A stretch of 64,000 nucleotides of DNA from Conservatibacter flavescens (GTDB lineage Bacteria > Pseudomonadota > Gammaproteobacteria > Enterobacterales > Pasteurellaceae). This document shows, piece after piece, positions 29,241 through 38,555 of this stretch. Position 1 is the first letter of the stretch; every line of letters starts with the position of its first letter. The DNA is taken from the NCBI RefSeq assembly GCF_002795425.1, contig NZ_PHHA01000005.1, forward strand, positions 54,490 through 118,489, written 5' to 3'. The notes under the pieces are model-generated. The model was not told the DNA's origin. It saw nothing but the letters and a program-made list of their open reading frames with translations, and ran no database searches. Made by a program: the position numbers and the translations under genes.

Positions 29241-29412
29241 ATTAAAATCAATTATTATTTAATTATCTAGAAACTTAACCGCACTTTATGTCAGATTTTT
29301 TCTAAAAAAATTTGCTCTAGATCTCAATATTGAATTTATCTCATTGAATTTATTTTGCTAAAAGCATACACTCTACCCCATTAATGTTAATTGATTAATT
29401 AAGGAGTATTCC

Positions 29413-30348
29413 ATGAAAGTTGCAGTTTTAGGTGCCGCTGGTGGTATTGGTCAAGCATTAGCCTTGTTATTAAAATTACAGCTACCCGCAGGTTCAGAAT
29501 TATCTCTATATGATATCGCGCCTGTCACACCAGGTGTTGCTGCTGACGTCAGCCATATCCCAACGGCCGTTAAAGTACAAGGATTTGGAGGAGAAGACCC
29601 AACCCCTGCTTTAGAAGGTGCGGATGTAGTATTAATCTCTGCCGGTGTAGCGCGTAAGCCTGGCATGGATCGCTCCGACTTATTTAATATTAATGCGGGT
29701 ATTGTTCGCAATTTAATTGAAAAAGTTGCTGCAACCTGCCCAACAGCCTGTATTGGTATTATTACCAATCCTGTCAACACCACTGTGGCTATTGCTGCTG
29801 AAGTGCTGAAAAAAGCAGGTGTATACGACAAGCGTAAATTATTTGGGGTAACAACCTTAGATGTATTACGTTCTGAAACATTCGTAGCTGAATTAAAAGG
29901 TTTAGATATTGATAGTATCAATGTGCCTGTTATTGGTGGGCATTCTGGTGTCACAATTTTACCATTATTATCACAAGTTAATTATGCTGATTGGAAAGCG
30001 GACGAAATCGCGCCATTAACTAAACGTATCCAAAATGCCGGTACTGAAGTCGTTGAAGCTAAAGCCGGTGGCGGTTCTGCAACTCTATCTATGGCGCAAG
30101 CTGCAGCGCGTTTCGCTCGCGCTCTTGTAAAAGGATTAAGTGGAGAATCCGTTATTGAGTGTACCTATGTAGAAGGCGATGGTAAATATGCTCGATTCTT
30201 TGCACAACCTGTCCGTTTAGGCCCTGAAGGTGTAGAGGAAATTTTACCAATTGGTCAATTAAGTGACTTTGAACAAAACGCGTTAGAATCAATGTTAGAA
30301 ACATTACGTGCAGACATTGAATTAGGTGAGAAGTTTGTCAATCAATAA
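29413..30348 (+). CDS. mdh: Malate dehydrogenase (NAD)
   Basis: Mdh interconverts malate and oxaloacetate in the TCA cycle or its reductive branch. The 311 residues begin [21 protein letters not shown] with the NAD-binding glycine motif. They contain [24 protein letters not shown] (substrate loop arginines), [14 protein letters not shown], the catalytic histidine in [14 protein letters not shown], and match E. coli Mdh in length. GGAG upstream supports the start. It is a single gene with a hairpin terminator 13 nt after the stop. Confidence 0.98.
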   Translation: MKVAVLGAAGGIGQALALLLKLQLPAGSELSLYDIAPVTPGVAADVSHIPTAVKVQGFGGEDPTPALEGADVVLISAGVARKPGMDRSDLFNINAGIVRNLIEKVAATCPTACIGIITNPVNTTVAIAAEVLKKAGVYDKRKLFGVTTLDVLRSETFVAELKGLDIDSINVPVIGGHSGVTILPLLSQVNYADWKADEIAPLTKRIQNAGTEVVEAKAGGGSATLSMAQAAARFARALVKGLSGESVIECTYVEGDGKYARFFAQPVRLGPEGVEEILPIGQLSDFEQNALESMLETLRADIELGEKFVNQ

Positions 30349-30361
30349 TGCTTCAACCTTT

Positions 30362-30387
30362 AGTAGGGCGTATACTCACGCCCTACT
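30362..30387. terminator. Hairpin between mdh and rnm
   Basis: AGTAGGGCGT (30362-30371) pairs with ACGCCCTACT (30378-30387) around ATACTC. It belongs to a family of similar GGGCGT..ACGCCC hairpins seen at several gene ends in this window. Confidence 0.75.
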
Positions 30388-30399
30388 GTTATCCTAACT

Positions 30400-31236
30400 C
30401 TATCGACTTTCTAATACGAATCGACACCCCTCTGGCAACCATAATGATTTTCCCAATTCAATCCATCCACATGGGAAATGAAAATCAGATCCCATAGAAG
30501 CCATTAGCCCATATTCATTTGCCCAACGGGCTAATACTTGACGCTGATCTTTCGTCTGGCCACAGCCTGCAACTTCCATTGCATCTCCTCCCCATGACTT
30601 AAAATCTGCAATTAATTTTTTAATCCAACGATTTGTCATTGTGTAACGTAAAGGGTGAGCTAACACAGCCAACCCACCAGCTTGATGAATCACATCTATA
30701 GCTGTTTTAATATCACACCATTGTGATTTAACATAAGCTGGTTTGCCTTGTGATAAGTATTTTTTAAATGCCTGCTGTTCATTAGACACCTTACCAATTT
30801 GCACTAAGTAACGAGCATAATGCGCTCTTGTTACCTCCCCGGTGGCTAAACTCTTCGCGCCTTCAAATGCGCCAACCAAGCCCATAGCTGCTAATTTTTC
30901 ACCTATTTGTAAAGCTCTTTGATAGCGTAACTCTGCTTGCTCTGCTAAAAGTGCGGTCATTTTTGGCGAAGTTTCATCAAAATCCAACCCTACAATATGA
31001 ATACCCCGATTCTCCCATTGCGTTGAGATTTCAACCCCGTTAATCAGTCGAATTCCTGCAGCTTGAGCCGCTAGTTTCGCTTCTTCAAGTCCTGCGATAC
31101 TATCATGATCTGTCAAAGCTAAAACATCGACACCATTTTCTAAAGCTCTGTTGATCAATGCGGTAGGAGATAATACCCCATCTGAAGCAGTACTATGGCA
31201 GTGAAGATCATATTTTAAAGGCGGGATTATATTCAT
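30400..31236 (-). CDS. rnm: PHP-domain 5'-3' exoribonuclease (RNase AM, YciV/TrpH family)
   Basis: A 278-residue protein of the PHP metal-dependent hydrolase family. The first motif is YDLHCHSTASDGVLSP (residues 9-24), and the second is ALTDHDSIAGLEEA. HIVGLDF, LAHPLRY and MGSDFHFP supply further metal ligands. In E. coli the orthologue (formerly YciV/TrpH) trims 5' ends of rRNA and degrades short RNAs with 5'-3' polarity. The match in length and motif order is full. It stands alone on the minus strand, after rplT by position but separated from it by a terminator. Confidence 0.9.
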   Translation of the reverse strand: MNIIPPLKYDLHCHSTASDGVLSPTALINRALENGVDVLALTDHDSIAGLEEAKLAAQAAGIRLINGVEISTQWENRGIHIVGLDFDETSPKMTALLAEQAELRYQRALQIGEKLAAMGLVGAFEGAKSLATGEVTRAHYARYLVQIGKVSNEQQAFKKYLSQGKPAYVKSQWCDIKTAIDVIHQAGGLAVLAHPLRYTMTNRWIKKLIADFKSWGGDAMEVAGCGQTKDQRQVLARWANEYGLMASMGSDFHFPCGWIELGKSLWLPEGCRFVLESR

Positions 31237-31339
31237 TGTATGCTCAATCTTTATTTTATACTCTAGACTTAGCGCGTATCACCAATCTAAAACAGAAAAT
31301 TTCATTTTTCAGCTCAAGATAACATTTTTAGTACATATG

Positions 31340-31360
31340 AAAAAGGGAGCCTAAGCTCCC
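31340..31360 (-). terminator. Terminator of the infC-rpmI-rplT operon
   Basis: GGGAGC (31345-31350) pairs with GCTCCC (31355-31360). Read leftward it is followed by CTTTTTC. It lies 19 nt after the rplT stop. Confidence 0.85.
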
Positions 31361-31378
31361 ATTTTCACACTCTAACAA

Positions 31379-31735
<357 letters not shown>

Positions 31736-31789
31736 CTAATCTCCTATTGATATCTTAAACTAAAATTGAACTAATCGTACGACTCATGC

Positions 31790-31987
31790 TTACGCGTATG
31801 GTAAACATGCTACAACTAAAACTTGGTCAGCTTTTGCCACCATAGATTTATGACGTAAATGACGTTTACGTTTAGTTGTTTTTTTAGTCAAAATATGACG
31901 TAAGTGAGATTGTTTACGTTTGAAACCGCCAGAAGCCGTCTTTTTAAAACGCTTAGCAGCACCACGTACTGTTTTAATTTTAGGCAT
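31790..31987 (-). CDS. rpmI: 50S ribosomal protein L35
   Basis: A 65-residue basic protein beginning [28 protein letters not shown], the L35 signature, and ending [15 protein letters not shown]. It is the middle gene of the infC-rpmI-rplT operon, 57 nt before rplT and 100 nt after infC. Confidence 0.99.
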
Positions 31988-32087
31988 TGTTTAATAACTC
32001 CGCATTGTTTAAGTTAATACATAATAATTAGGCGAATTAATATAGACAAAACGTGTTCTGTCCGTATAAATTACTTGCTAGCGCTAA

Positions 32088-32630
32088 TTATTTCTTTTTC
32101 GGGGCGAGTACCATAACTGCTTGGCGACCTTCCAGTTTACCCGGTGCTGATTCAACAACGGAAATATCTGCAAGGTCATTCTTTACACGCTCTAACACGT
32201 CTAGACCAATGTCTTGGTGGGCCATTTCACGTCCGCGAAAACGAACAGTGATTTTGGCTTTATCCCCATCTTCTAAGAAGCGAATCAGGCTGCGTAGTTT
32301 TACCTGATAGTCGCCTTCATCTGTACCAGGACGGAATTTAATTTCCTTCACTTGCACAACTTTTTGCTTTTTCTTCTGCTCTTTTGCTGCTTTATCTTTT
32401 TCATAAAGGAATTTACCGTAGTTCATAATACGACATACGGGTGGCTCCGCATTTGGGCTAATTTCAACAAGATCCAAATCAGCATCTTCTGCTTTTTGTA
32501 ATGCTTCCTGAATAGATACGATACCTGCTTGATCACCATTTTGGTCAATTAAGCGGACTTCTTTCACTCGAATTTCTTCATTAATACGATTCGGGCGATT
32601 AGTAACTGGGGCACGTTTTGCGGTTTTAAT
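32088..32630 (-). CDS. infC: Translation initiation factor IF-3, AUU start
   Basis: IF-3 checks start-codon pairing and keeps the 30S subunit free. Starting from the in-frame GTG at 32567 would remove the conserved N-terminus. Starting at ATT (32628-32630), preceded by AGAGGAAAAG, gives [21 protein letters not shown] and a 180-residue protein matching E. coli IF-3 throughout, with [26 protein letters not shown] and [19 protein letters not shown] is the known start of infC in E. coli, where IF-3 represses its own synthesis by rejecting it. It is the first gene of the L35/L20 operon; thrS, upstream in E. coli, is absent here. Confidence 0.97.
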   Translation of the reverse strand: MKTAKRAPVTNRPNRINEEIRVKEVRLIDQNGDQAGIVSIQEALQKAEDADLDLVEISPNAEPPVCRIMNYGKFLYEKDKAAKEQKKKQKVVQVKEIKFRPGTDEGDYQVKLRSLIRFLEDGDKAKITVRFRGREMAHQDIGLDVLERVKNDLADISVVESAPGKLEGRQAVMVLAPKKK

Positions 32631-32870
32631 AGTCTTTTCCTCTATAATGATTATAAGCTATGCCAGAACACAATAAAGTCTAAAATAGGCTCTCGGTTTC
32701 AAGCAGTCGAAAATGTTGCCTTTCTATATGACAAAACGCATGAATTTTAAAGAAAAATATGCCACTTGGCAAGGATATTTTTTCATCTATTGGCTGATAT
32801 GACTAAATTTGACGAAATTAATTTTCAAATTAAAATAGTCAGTATCATTTTTTATTATTAAAGGCTTACT

Positions 32871-33428
32871 ATGTGCAATAAAGGATTTCTTTTTATTACG
32901 CTATTATCTCTAACGGCTTGTACTTTTTCAGATAATTCTCAATCCCCTATCCCTGCACAATTTGCAGGCGCAGATTATCAATTATCCGATCAAGATGCTA
33001 AGCGTTGGGTAATTGCCGGTAATCAAGTAGAACAATGTGTTTATCCCAATTTAACCCGTATTCAACAAGAACATTTTTCTCAAGAAGACTCATTTATCTA
33101 CTCCCAATATGTTTTTTTCTATCCTCTAGAAGACATTGTTGGTCGAGATAATTTACAGATCATTAAGAACGATCAAAAGTCGATGGATTACGTTACTTAC
33201 CAACGTAAAAAATTCAAAGATATAAAAGCGAAACCATTAGATGAAGAAAAATGTGCCATACTCCAAAAACAAGCACGAGATGATCTTGCGGTTGTAAAAG
33301 GTGAGTATCGTAATGCGATGGTTGAAGAAGATAAGCATGAAAATAAAACCGATAATGGTAAAAACCTTGAAAAAAGTCGCTTCTCTTTTGATATTTTAAA
33401 ATGGGGAATCGGCTTAATGCTATTGTGA
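32871..33428 (+). CDS. Small hypothetical lipoprotein
   Basis: A 185-residue exported protein with a lipoprotein signal (LLSLTAC, C17). The mature part has FAGADYQLSDQDAKRWVIAGNQVEQCVYPNL near 32-63 and a charged C-terminal half (KHENKTDNGKNLEKS). It ends in a short hydrophobic tail ILKWGIGLMLL that could touch a membrane. Pasteurellaceae genomes carry similar small lipoproteins; it may be a DUF5358-type protein, but I am not certain. No function can be assigned. It is divergent from infC and convergent with the secretion operon. Confidence 0.75.
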   Translation: MCNKGFLFITLLSLTACTFSDNSQSPIPAQFAGADYQLSDQDAKRWVIAGNQVEQCVYPNLTRIQQEHFSQEDSFIYSQYVFFYPLEDIVGRDNLQIIKNDQKSMDYVTYQRKKFKDIKAKPLDEEKCAILQKQARDDLAVVKGEYRNAMVEEDKHENKTDNGKNLEKSRFSFDILKWGIGLMLL

Positions 33429-33445
33429 TAATAACAAAAATGACA

Positions 33446-33465
33446 TAAGGGCGAATATGCCCCTA
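33446..33465. terminator. Hairpin between the lipoprotein gene and the type I secretion operon
   Basis: TAAGGGC (33446-33452) pairs with GCCCCTA (33459-33465) with one G-T pair. Leftward it is followed by ATGTCATTTTTG. It is shared by two convergent units. Confidence 0.6.
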
Positions 33466-33471
33466 TATTAA

Positions 33472-34692
33472 TTAACGTTCTTGTAACGCTTGTTTCATTC
33501 GCGTAATAGGTTTAATTAAATATTCAAACACGGTTTTTTCACCGGTTTTAATATCAACAGAAGCAATCATACCCGGAATAATCGGCATAGAATTACCGTT
33601 CTTATCCACTAGAGTATTATTATCTGTGCGAACAAGTACACGATAATAAGCTTCACTTGGGTCAAGTTTTAAATCACTCGGACGCTTTTGATCTTGCAAG
33701 GTATCTGGGCTCAGCAAAGTAACAATCCCATCTAATCCACCATATATAGCATAATCATAAGCCGTCAATTTTACCACTGCAGGCATACCCGGTCGAACAT
33801 AAGCTACGTCACTTGGGCTAATATAAGCTTCAACGAGAAGATTATCTTCGATTGGTACAATTTCCATAATGTCTTGTCCTGCACTAATTACCCCGCCGAT
33901 AGTATTAATACGAATATTTTTAATAATACCTTTAAGTGGCGCGCGAATGAGTGAACGTTCAACAGGATCTGCTCGGGCGGCCATATTTTCCCTTGCCTGG
34001 GACAATTCTGTTTCAACTTTCGTTAATTCGGTACTTGCTTCAGTAATATAGCGATTTTGGCGTTCAATAATCTGAAGTTGCAAATCACTCGCCTCTCGCT
34101 TCATACGCAATAATTCTACTTCTGACATTGCACCGCGAGCAACCATCGGCGTGGTCATTCTGATTTCACGTTCAAGTAACGCTTTACTATTTTCTAAAGT
34201 TTTTACCGCTTGCTCTAAAGACTCACGCCGTGATTTATAAATAGACGTTTCTTGTTCTTTCAGTTTAGTTGGTATATTTTCAGGAAAACTCAAAGTTTGT
34301 CCATAAGCTTCGGCCTTTAATCGAGCAGATAGCGCCTCTAAACTTTCCACTTTTGCTTGGCTTTCACGTAACACAGCCGAGCTTCGCGTATCATCTAGCT
34401 TTAATAATACTTGTCCTTTCTCTACGGTATCCCCTTCTTTTACCAACATCTCGCTAATAATGCCGGGATCCAAACTTTGAATCACTTGTTCACGGCTATT
34501 TGGGATAATACTGCCCTGCCCTCTTGTCACCTCTTCAACAGGGCTATTATATGCCCATACAACAAACGTCACTAAAAAAACAAATAACGCAATAATCCCA
34601 ATAAAAGCGCCTTTATGGTTTTCCTGCTGTAAAGCTGCATTTAAATCCGTTAATAACTGAATATCTTTTTGACTAAGTTGCTTTTTACTCAT
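33472..34692 (-). CDS. HlyD/LapC-type membrane fusion protein of a type I secretion system
   Basis: A 406-residue periplasmic adaptor with a short cytoplasmic N-terminus, one membrane helix (about 28-47), a lipoyl half-motif (QSLDPGIISEMLVKEGDTVEKGQVLLKLDD), a long coiled-coil hairpin (about 110-245), and the second lipoyl half and beta-barrel (RAPLKGIIKNIRINTIGGVISAGQDIMEIVP). The C-terminus GMIASVDIKTGEKTVFEYLIKPITR is typical of HlyD. It joins the inner-membrane ABC exporter to the outer-membrane channel. It overlaps the ABC gene by 8 nt, showing translational coupling. The likely substrate is the giant adhesin 7 kb away on the same strand. Confidence 0.93.
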   Translation of the reverse strand: MSKKQLSQKDIQLLTDLNAALQQENHKGAFIGIIALFVFLVTFVVWAYNSPVEEVTRGQGSIIPNSREQVIQSLDPGIISEMLVKEGDTVEKGQVLLKLDDTRSSAVLRESQAKVESLEALSARLKAEAYGQTLSFPENIPTKLKEQETSIYKSRRESLEQAVKTLENSKALLEREIRMTTPMVARGAMSEVELLRMKREASDLQLQIIERQNRYITEASTELTKVETELSQARENMAARADPVERSLIRAPLKGIIKNIRINTIGGVISAGQDIMEIVPIEDNLLVEAYISPSDVAYVRPGMPAVVKLTAYDYAIYGGLDGIVTLLSPDTLQDQKRPSDLKLDPSEAYYRVLVRTDNNTLVDKNGNSMPIIPGMIASVDIKTGEKTVFEYLIKPITRMKQALQER

Positions 34693-36931
34693 GGTCTTTA
34701 TCCACCTGTTGAGTCTCTGGTGCGGAATCTTGTTCTGCTGTTTGATTGTTTTTGTTATTCATTTCTTCTAACTGTTTTTTTCTCGCCAGTTGTTGCGCCT
34801 CTTGAAATTTCGCTTCATTTTGTGCTAATTGTTTTAATACCTCATCACGAGGTCCGTCCATCAACACTTTACCTTCCTCAACAACAATAATACGATTCAC
34901 GATCTGTAATACTTGAGGACGATGAGTCACAACAAGTAAAGTACGATGTCTCGCCCAATCAGCAATAGCACGTAATGCCTGAATTTCAGAGCCTTGATCT
35001 AAGCCTGTTGTAGGCTCATCTAAAAGCACAACTTTCGGATTTCGAATGGTCATTCTCGCCAACGCGATCACTTGTTTTTGCCCTCCGGACAAGCCAAGCC
35101 CACCCTCACCAATTTGCATATCAAGCCCTTTCGGGTGATTGCGAATCATTTTATCTAATCCAAAGCGTGACAATGCTCTAATTAAATCTTGATCATTAGA
35201 AAAACCATCTTGGCGAGCTAAATCGAGATTTTCTCGTAATGTGCCTAAAAATAAGCGAGGATTTTGTTCTAATAGAAGCATTTGATTACGCACAAAATGC
35301 GGATCAATTTGACGAATATCAACATCATCAAGGGTCACACTTCCTTTTTTGGGCTCATAAAGTCCCATCGCCAATTTTAATGCTGTCGATTTACCACTAC
35401 CGATACGTCCTAAAATCCCGACTTTTTCTCCTGGATTAATGGTCAAGGATAAATCCTGTATCACCGAAGCGCTATCTTTTTGATAGGCAAATTCTGCATG
35501 ATTGAACTGAATTTTCCCTGCCACTTGCTTCAGCGTAATGTATTTTCGGGTTGACTCTCGGTCGACATTACGTTCGATAATTCCGTTCACGCCTTTTAAC
35601 GCAAGCCATGCCTGCTGAAAACGCACAGCAAGCCCTGCTATTTGTCCCAGTGGAGAAAGCGCACGTCCAGAAAGGATAACTGATGCAATTAATGCCCCCA
35701 TCGTAATTTTGCTAGCGGGATCATCACTATGGATCAAATACGTTCCTACCACAACAAGAAAAACGGTATTTAACTGCTGCATCATGGTTGCGAAACTGAC
35801 AACAAAATTACTCGTATCTTTTACTTTAATAGAAGAAGCCGCCGCTTTTGCGGTATAAAAATCCCAACGTTTTTGCGCCCAATTCATTGCGTTATTGGTT
35901 TTTAAGGTTTCAATCCCCTCCAAAGCTTCCACTACAAGGCCTTGTCTTTGCGAAGATTCTTTCATTGATTCATTAATTGAACGAGAAAGCGGAATCTGTG
36001 CTAATAACCCAACTATAATCACAATTGGAATAATGACCATTGGCACTAATGCTAATTTACCCGCAATCAGCCACATCACACCTAAGAATAAAAATAGGAA
36101 AGGGATATCAACTAAGGTCAATAGACTGGCACTGGTCATAAATTCACGCACTGATTCAAATTCACGTAAATTATTTGCATAAGAACCTGATGAAACCGGA
36201 CGTTCAGAGAGTTTTAATCCTAACACTCGACGAAATAGCGCCGAACTAATAATTAAATCTGCCTTTTTGCCTGCAATATCAGTCAATCGCCCTCGAATTA
36301 ACTTTGCAATAAACTCAAAACTGATCGCCAAAAATACCCCAATACTTAACACCCATAAGGTTTGATAAGATTTATTTGGAATCACCCGGTCATATACATT
36401 CATCACATAAAGCGAACTTACTAGAGCAAGGAAATTGATAATAAAGGTGGCTACAATCACTTGATAATAATAACGTTTAAAACGCCAGATTACTTTGAAA
36501 AACCACGCTTTTGGCATTTCATATTCTGGTAATTCTGAACGTACATCAGCCTGTTCTTTTGCTTTAATAAACCAACAATAGCCTAAATATTTAGAGGCTA
36601 ATTCCTCCTCGGGTACCCATTGTGACAATCCATCAAATTGCTGAATCTTATATTGGCGTACACCCTCAGCATCTTCTTGAATTTCAGTCACCACTGCGCC
36701 TTCTTGATTCTGTAAAATCAAGACCACAGGCATTGCCAAAGAAGGAATATCGGATAAATCTCGCTGTGAAATGGTGTTTTCAAAACCTTCTGTTTTTAAA
36801 TATTCCACCAATGAACCAAGATCCACCCCCATATTTTGAGTGCGAATTGTGTGTGCCATTAAGGAAGCTGTCGACAGTTCTGAGCCTAATAATTGTGTAG
36901 CTAACGACACACTTTCGATAATTAACTTCAT
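34685..36931 (-). CDS. LapB-type ABC exporter of a type I secretion system
   Basis: A 748-residue type I secretion ABC protein. The N-terminal 130 residues form a C39-like domain without the catalytic cysteine, so substrates are bound but not cleaved. Six helices follow (about 155-430) and then the ATPase with Walker A GRIGSGKST (508-516), signature LSGGQ (614-618) and Walker B VVLLDEP (634-640). A charged, Q-rich tail closes the protein. The C39-like-but-inactive layout and the sequence MNVYDRVIPNKSYQTLWVLSIG are those of LapB/RtxB-type exporters for large repeat adhesins. It lies in an operon with the TolC-like gene (8-nt gap) and the fusion protein (8-nt overlap). Confidence 0.93.
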   Translation of the reverse strand: MKLIIESVSLATQLLGSELSTASLMAHTIRTQNMGVDLGSLVEYLKTEGFENTISQRDLSDIPSLAMPVVLILQNQEGAVVTEIQEDAEGVRQYKIQQFDGLSQWVPEEELASKYLGYCWFIKAKEQADVRSELPEYEMPKAWFFKVIWRFKRYYYQVIVATFIINFLALVSSLYVMNVYDRVIPNKSYQTLWVLSIGVFLAISFEFIAKLIRGRLTDIAGKKADLIISSALFRRVLGLKLSERPVSSGSYANNLREFESVREFMTSASLLTLVDIPFLFLFLGVMWLIAGKLALVPMVIIPIVIIVGLLAQIPLSRSINESMKESSQRQGLVVEALEGIETLKTNNAMNWAQKRWDFYTAKAAASSIKVKDTSNFVVSFATMMQQLNTVFLVVVGTYLIHSDDPASKITMGALIASVILSGRALSPLGQIAGLAVRFQQAWLALKGVNGIIERNVDRESTRKYITLKQVAGKIQFNHAEFAYQKDSASVIQDLSLTINPGEKVGILGRIGSGKSTALKLAMGLYEPKKGSVTLDDVDIRQIDPHFVRNQMLLLEQNPRLFLGTLRENLDLARQDGFSNDQDLIRALSRFGLDKMIRNHPKGLDMQIGEGGLGLSGGQKQVIALARMTIRNPKVVLLDEPTTGLDQGSEIQALRAIADWARHRTLLVVTHRPQVLQIVNRIIVVEEGKVLMDGPRDEVLKQLAQNEAKFQEAQQLARKKQLEEMNNKNNQTAEQDSAPETQQVDKDHE

Positions 36932-36939
36932 ATTTATTC

Positions 36940-38199
36940 CTAAAACGTTACTTTATTTTCTACACCAGCCCATGTCGCTAACATGCCTTGTGATTGTAAA
37001 AAATCTAATGTTGCCAAACGAAGATCATATTGTGTTCTCGCATAAGCTAATTCAACTGCAGATAAATCTCTTTCCGCGTTTAATACGTCAAGTAAACTAC
37101 GTCGAGCAATTTCAAATTGTAATTGATAAAAATCCACCACTTTTTTTGACGCACTAATTTGAGATTTCAATGTTTTCAGCTGTACATTACTTTCTTCAAT
37201 ACCCACAATGGCCAATCGAGCTTGTTCATCTAAATCACGATTGATACGGTCTAATCGTTCGTAAGCTGCAGCCATATTACTTGCTTTCTCACGAACGGAA
37301 TAACTAGACGCCACATTTAAAATATCCCAAGTCACACCTACACCAATTTCACGATCTTCGGTCGTGGCTGAACCTGTTAAATTAATACGAGGAAGGCGTT
37401 TTCTTTCTTCTGCTTTAAGTTCTAATTGACGAGCTTCAAGCTCCGCTTTACTTGCAAGATATGCCGCATTTTGGCCTTTATCTTGCGCAGTATATTTTTT
37501 ATATAATGTATCTGCAGGTAAATTTATAAATGGATTCACCAAATCTTTCTCTGTAACCGGCTTTTTCGTGTATTTAGATAAGGTACTCAGTGTTAATTCC
37601 ATTTGTCGACGATAGGTATTAATCTCTTGCTCTACCATTAAACGACGTGACTGTGCTTGTACATATTCTGACTCACGCCCTTCATCACTACTCACAATTG
37701 TCGTTAAATTTCTTAAAATACGATCATGGCGAGCAAGGCTATTTTTAGCCACCGCAATAGATTCTTTCGCTGCTAACGCTTTCAAATAAAGATCTGCTAC
37801 AGTATAAGCTACAGTGTCTCTTGTTTGATTATAACGATGGGTATATTGCTCTTGTTCTTTACGACTTTTTTCAACATCCGCTTCAATCGCCCCAAAGGAA
37901 TATAAATTCACTTCGCCTCTCACACCCGGCACTATTTTTTGGGTTTTGTAGTTACTTTGATTTTCATGATATTGGCTTAATGTACGATTTCCAATCACAC
38001 TCACAATCGGCCAATGTTGTGCTTTTGCCTGTTCTGTTCGATTCACAGATGATTCAATATCCGCACTCGCTTCTTTCATCTCTGGTGCATTAGTTAATGA
38101 ATATTGAATAATTGATTTCAAGTCTTGTGCTTGTGCCGCACTTATCGTCAATAATAATGCAGAAAACACCGTGCTATGCTTCACAAGATACTTAAACAT
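36940..38199 (-). CDS. TolC/LapE-type outer-membrane channel protein
   Basis: A 419-residue outer-membrane efflux protein with a signal peptide (cleavage after SAAQA, about residue 24). It has two TolC-type halves of long helices, the first with APEMKEASADIESSVNRTEQAKAQHWPIVSVIG. The second contains RRSLLDVLNAERDLSAVELAYARTQYDLRLATLDFLQSQGML, the family closing motif. It is the first gene of the three-gene type I secretion operon. The leftward promoter must lie in the AT-rich gap before it. Confidence 0.92.
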   Translation of the reverse strand: MFKYLVKHSTVFSALLLTISAAQAQDLKSIIQYSLTNAPEMKEASADIESSVNRTEQAKAQHWPIVSVIGNRTLSQYHENQSNYKTQKIVPGVRGEVNLYSFGAIEADVEKSRKEQEQYTHRYNQTRDTVAYTVADLYLKALAAKESIAVAKNSLARHDRILRNLTTIVSSDEGRESEYVQAQSRRLMVEQEINTYRRQMELTLSTLSKYTKKPVTEKDLVNPFINLPADTLYKKYTAQDKGQNAAYLASKAELEARQLELKAEERKRLPRINLTGSATTEDREIGVGVTWDILNVASSYSVREKASNMAAAYERLDRINRDLDEQARLAIVGIEESNVQLKTLKSQISASKKVVDFYQLQFEIARRSLLDVLNAERDLSAVELAYARTQYDLRLATLDFLQSQGMLATWAGVENKVTF

Positions 38200-38555
38200 A
38201 CTTTAATCCTCTATCTAACACTGTCATTTACGGTGATAACAATCTAAAAATTTTCATTTTTTTCACCGCTCTTTTTTTTAAAATCGCAAAATTATATAAC
38301 AAAATTGAGGCTATCACAGCAAAATTCTGCTTGCCTCTTCTTGATTTAAGTTAAAAATATTTTATTTTTTAAACAAATTCTAGATTTTTTTTTGATACAC
38401 CTCTCACAATTAAACAAAATTATTATCCTTTTTTACAAAAAATTAATAAAATAATGGCAATTTAGGGGCATGACATCGTTATCTACCATACCCGCAATAA
38501 CATATCTTATGTCTCCTATATTTAGTCAACACTCCGTTTTTATTGAGGAATTATC
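38200..38555. other. AT-rich divergent promoter region between the secretion operon and lctP
   Basis: About 355 nt without a supported gene. It must carry promoters for both divergent units. It has long T and A runs (for example TTTTTTTT near 38388) and a poor uptake-like ACCGCTCTT near 38264. The ribosome-binding site for lctP (TTGAGGAAT) ends it. No operator was recognised. Confidence 0.5.
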
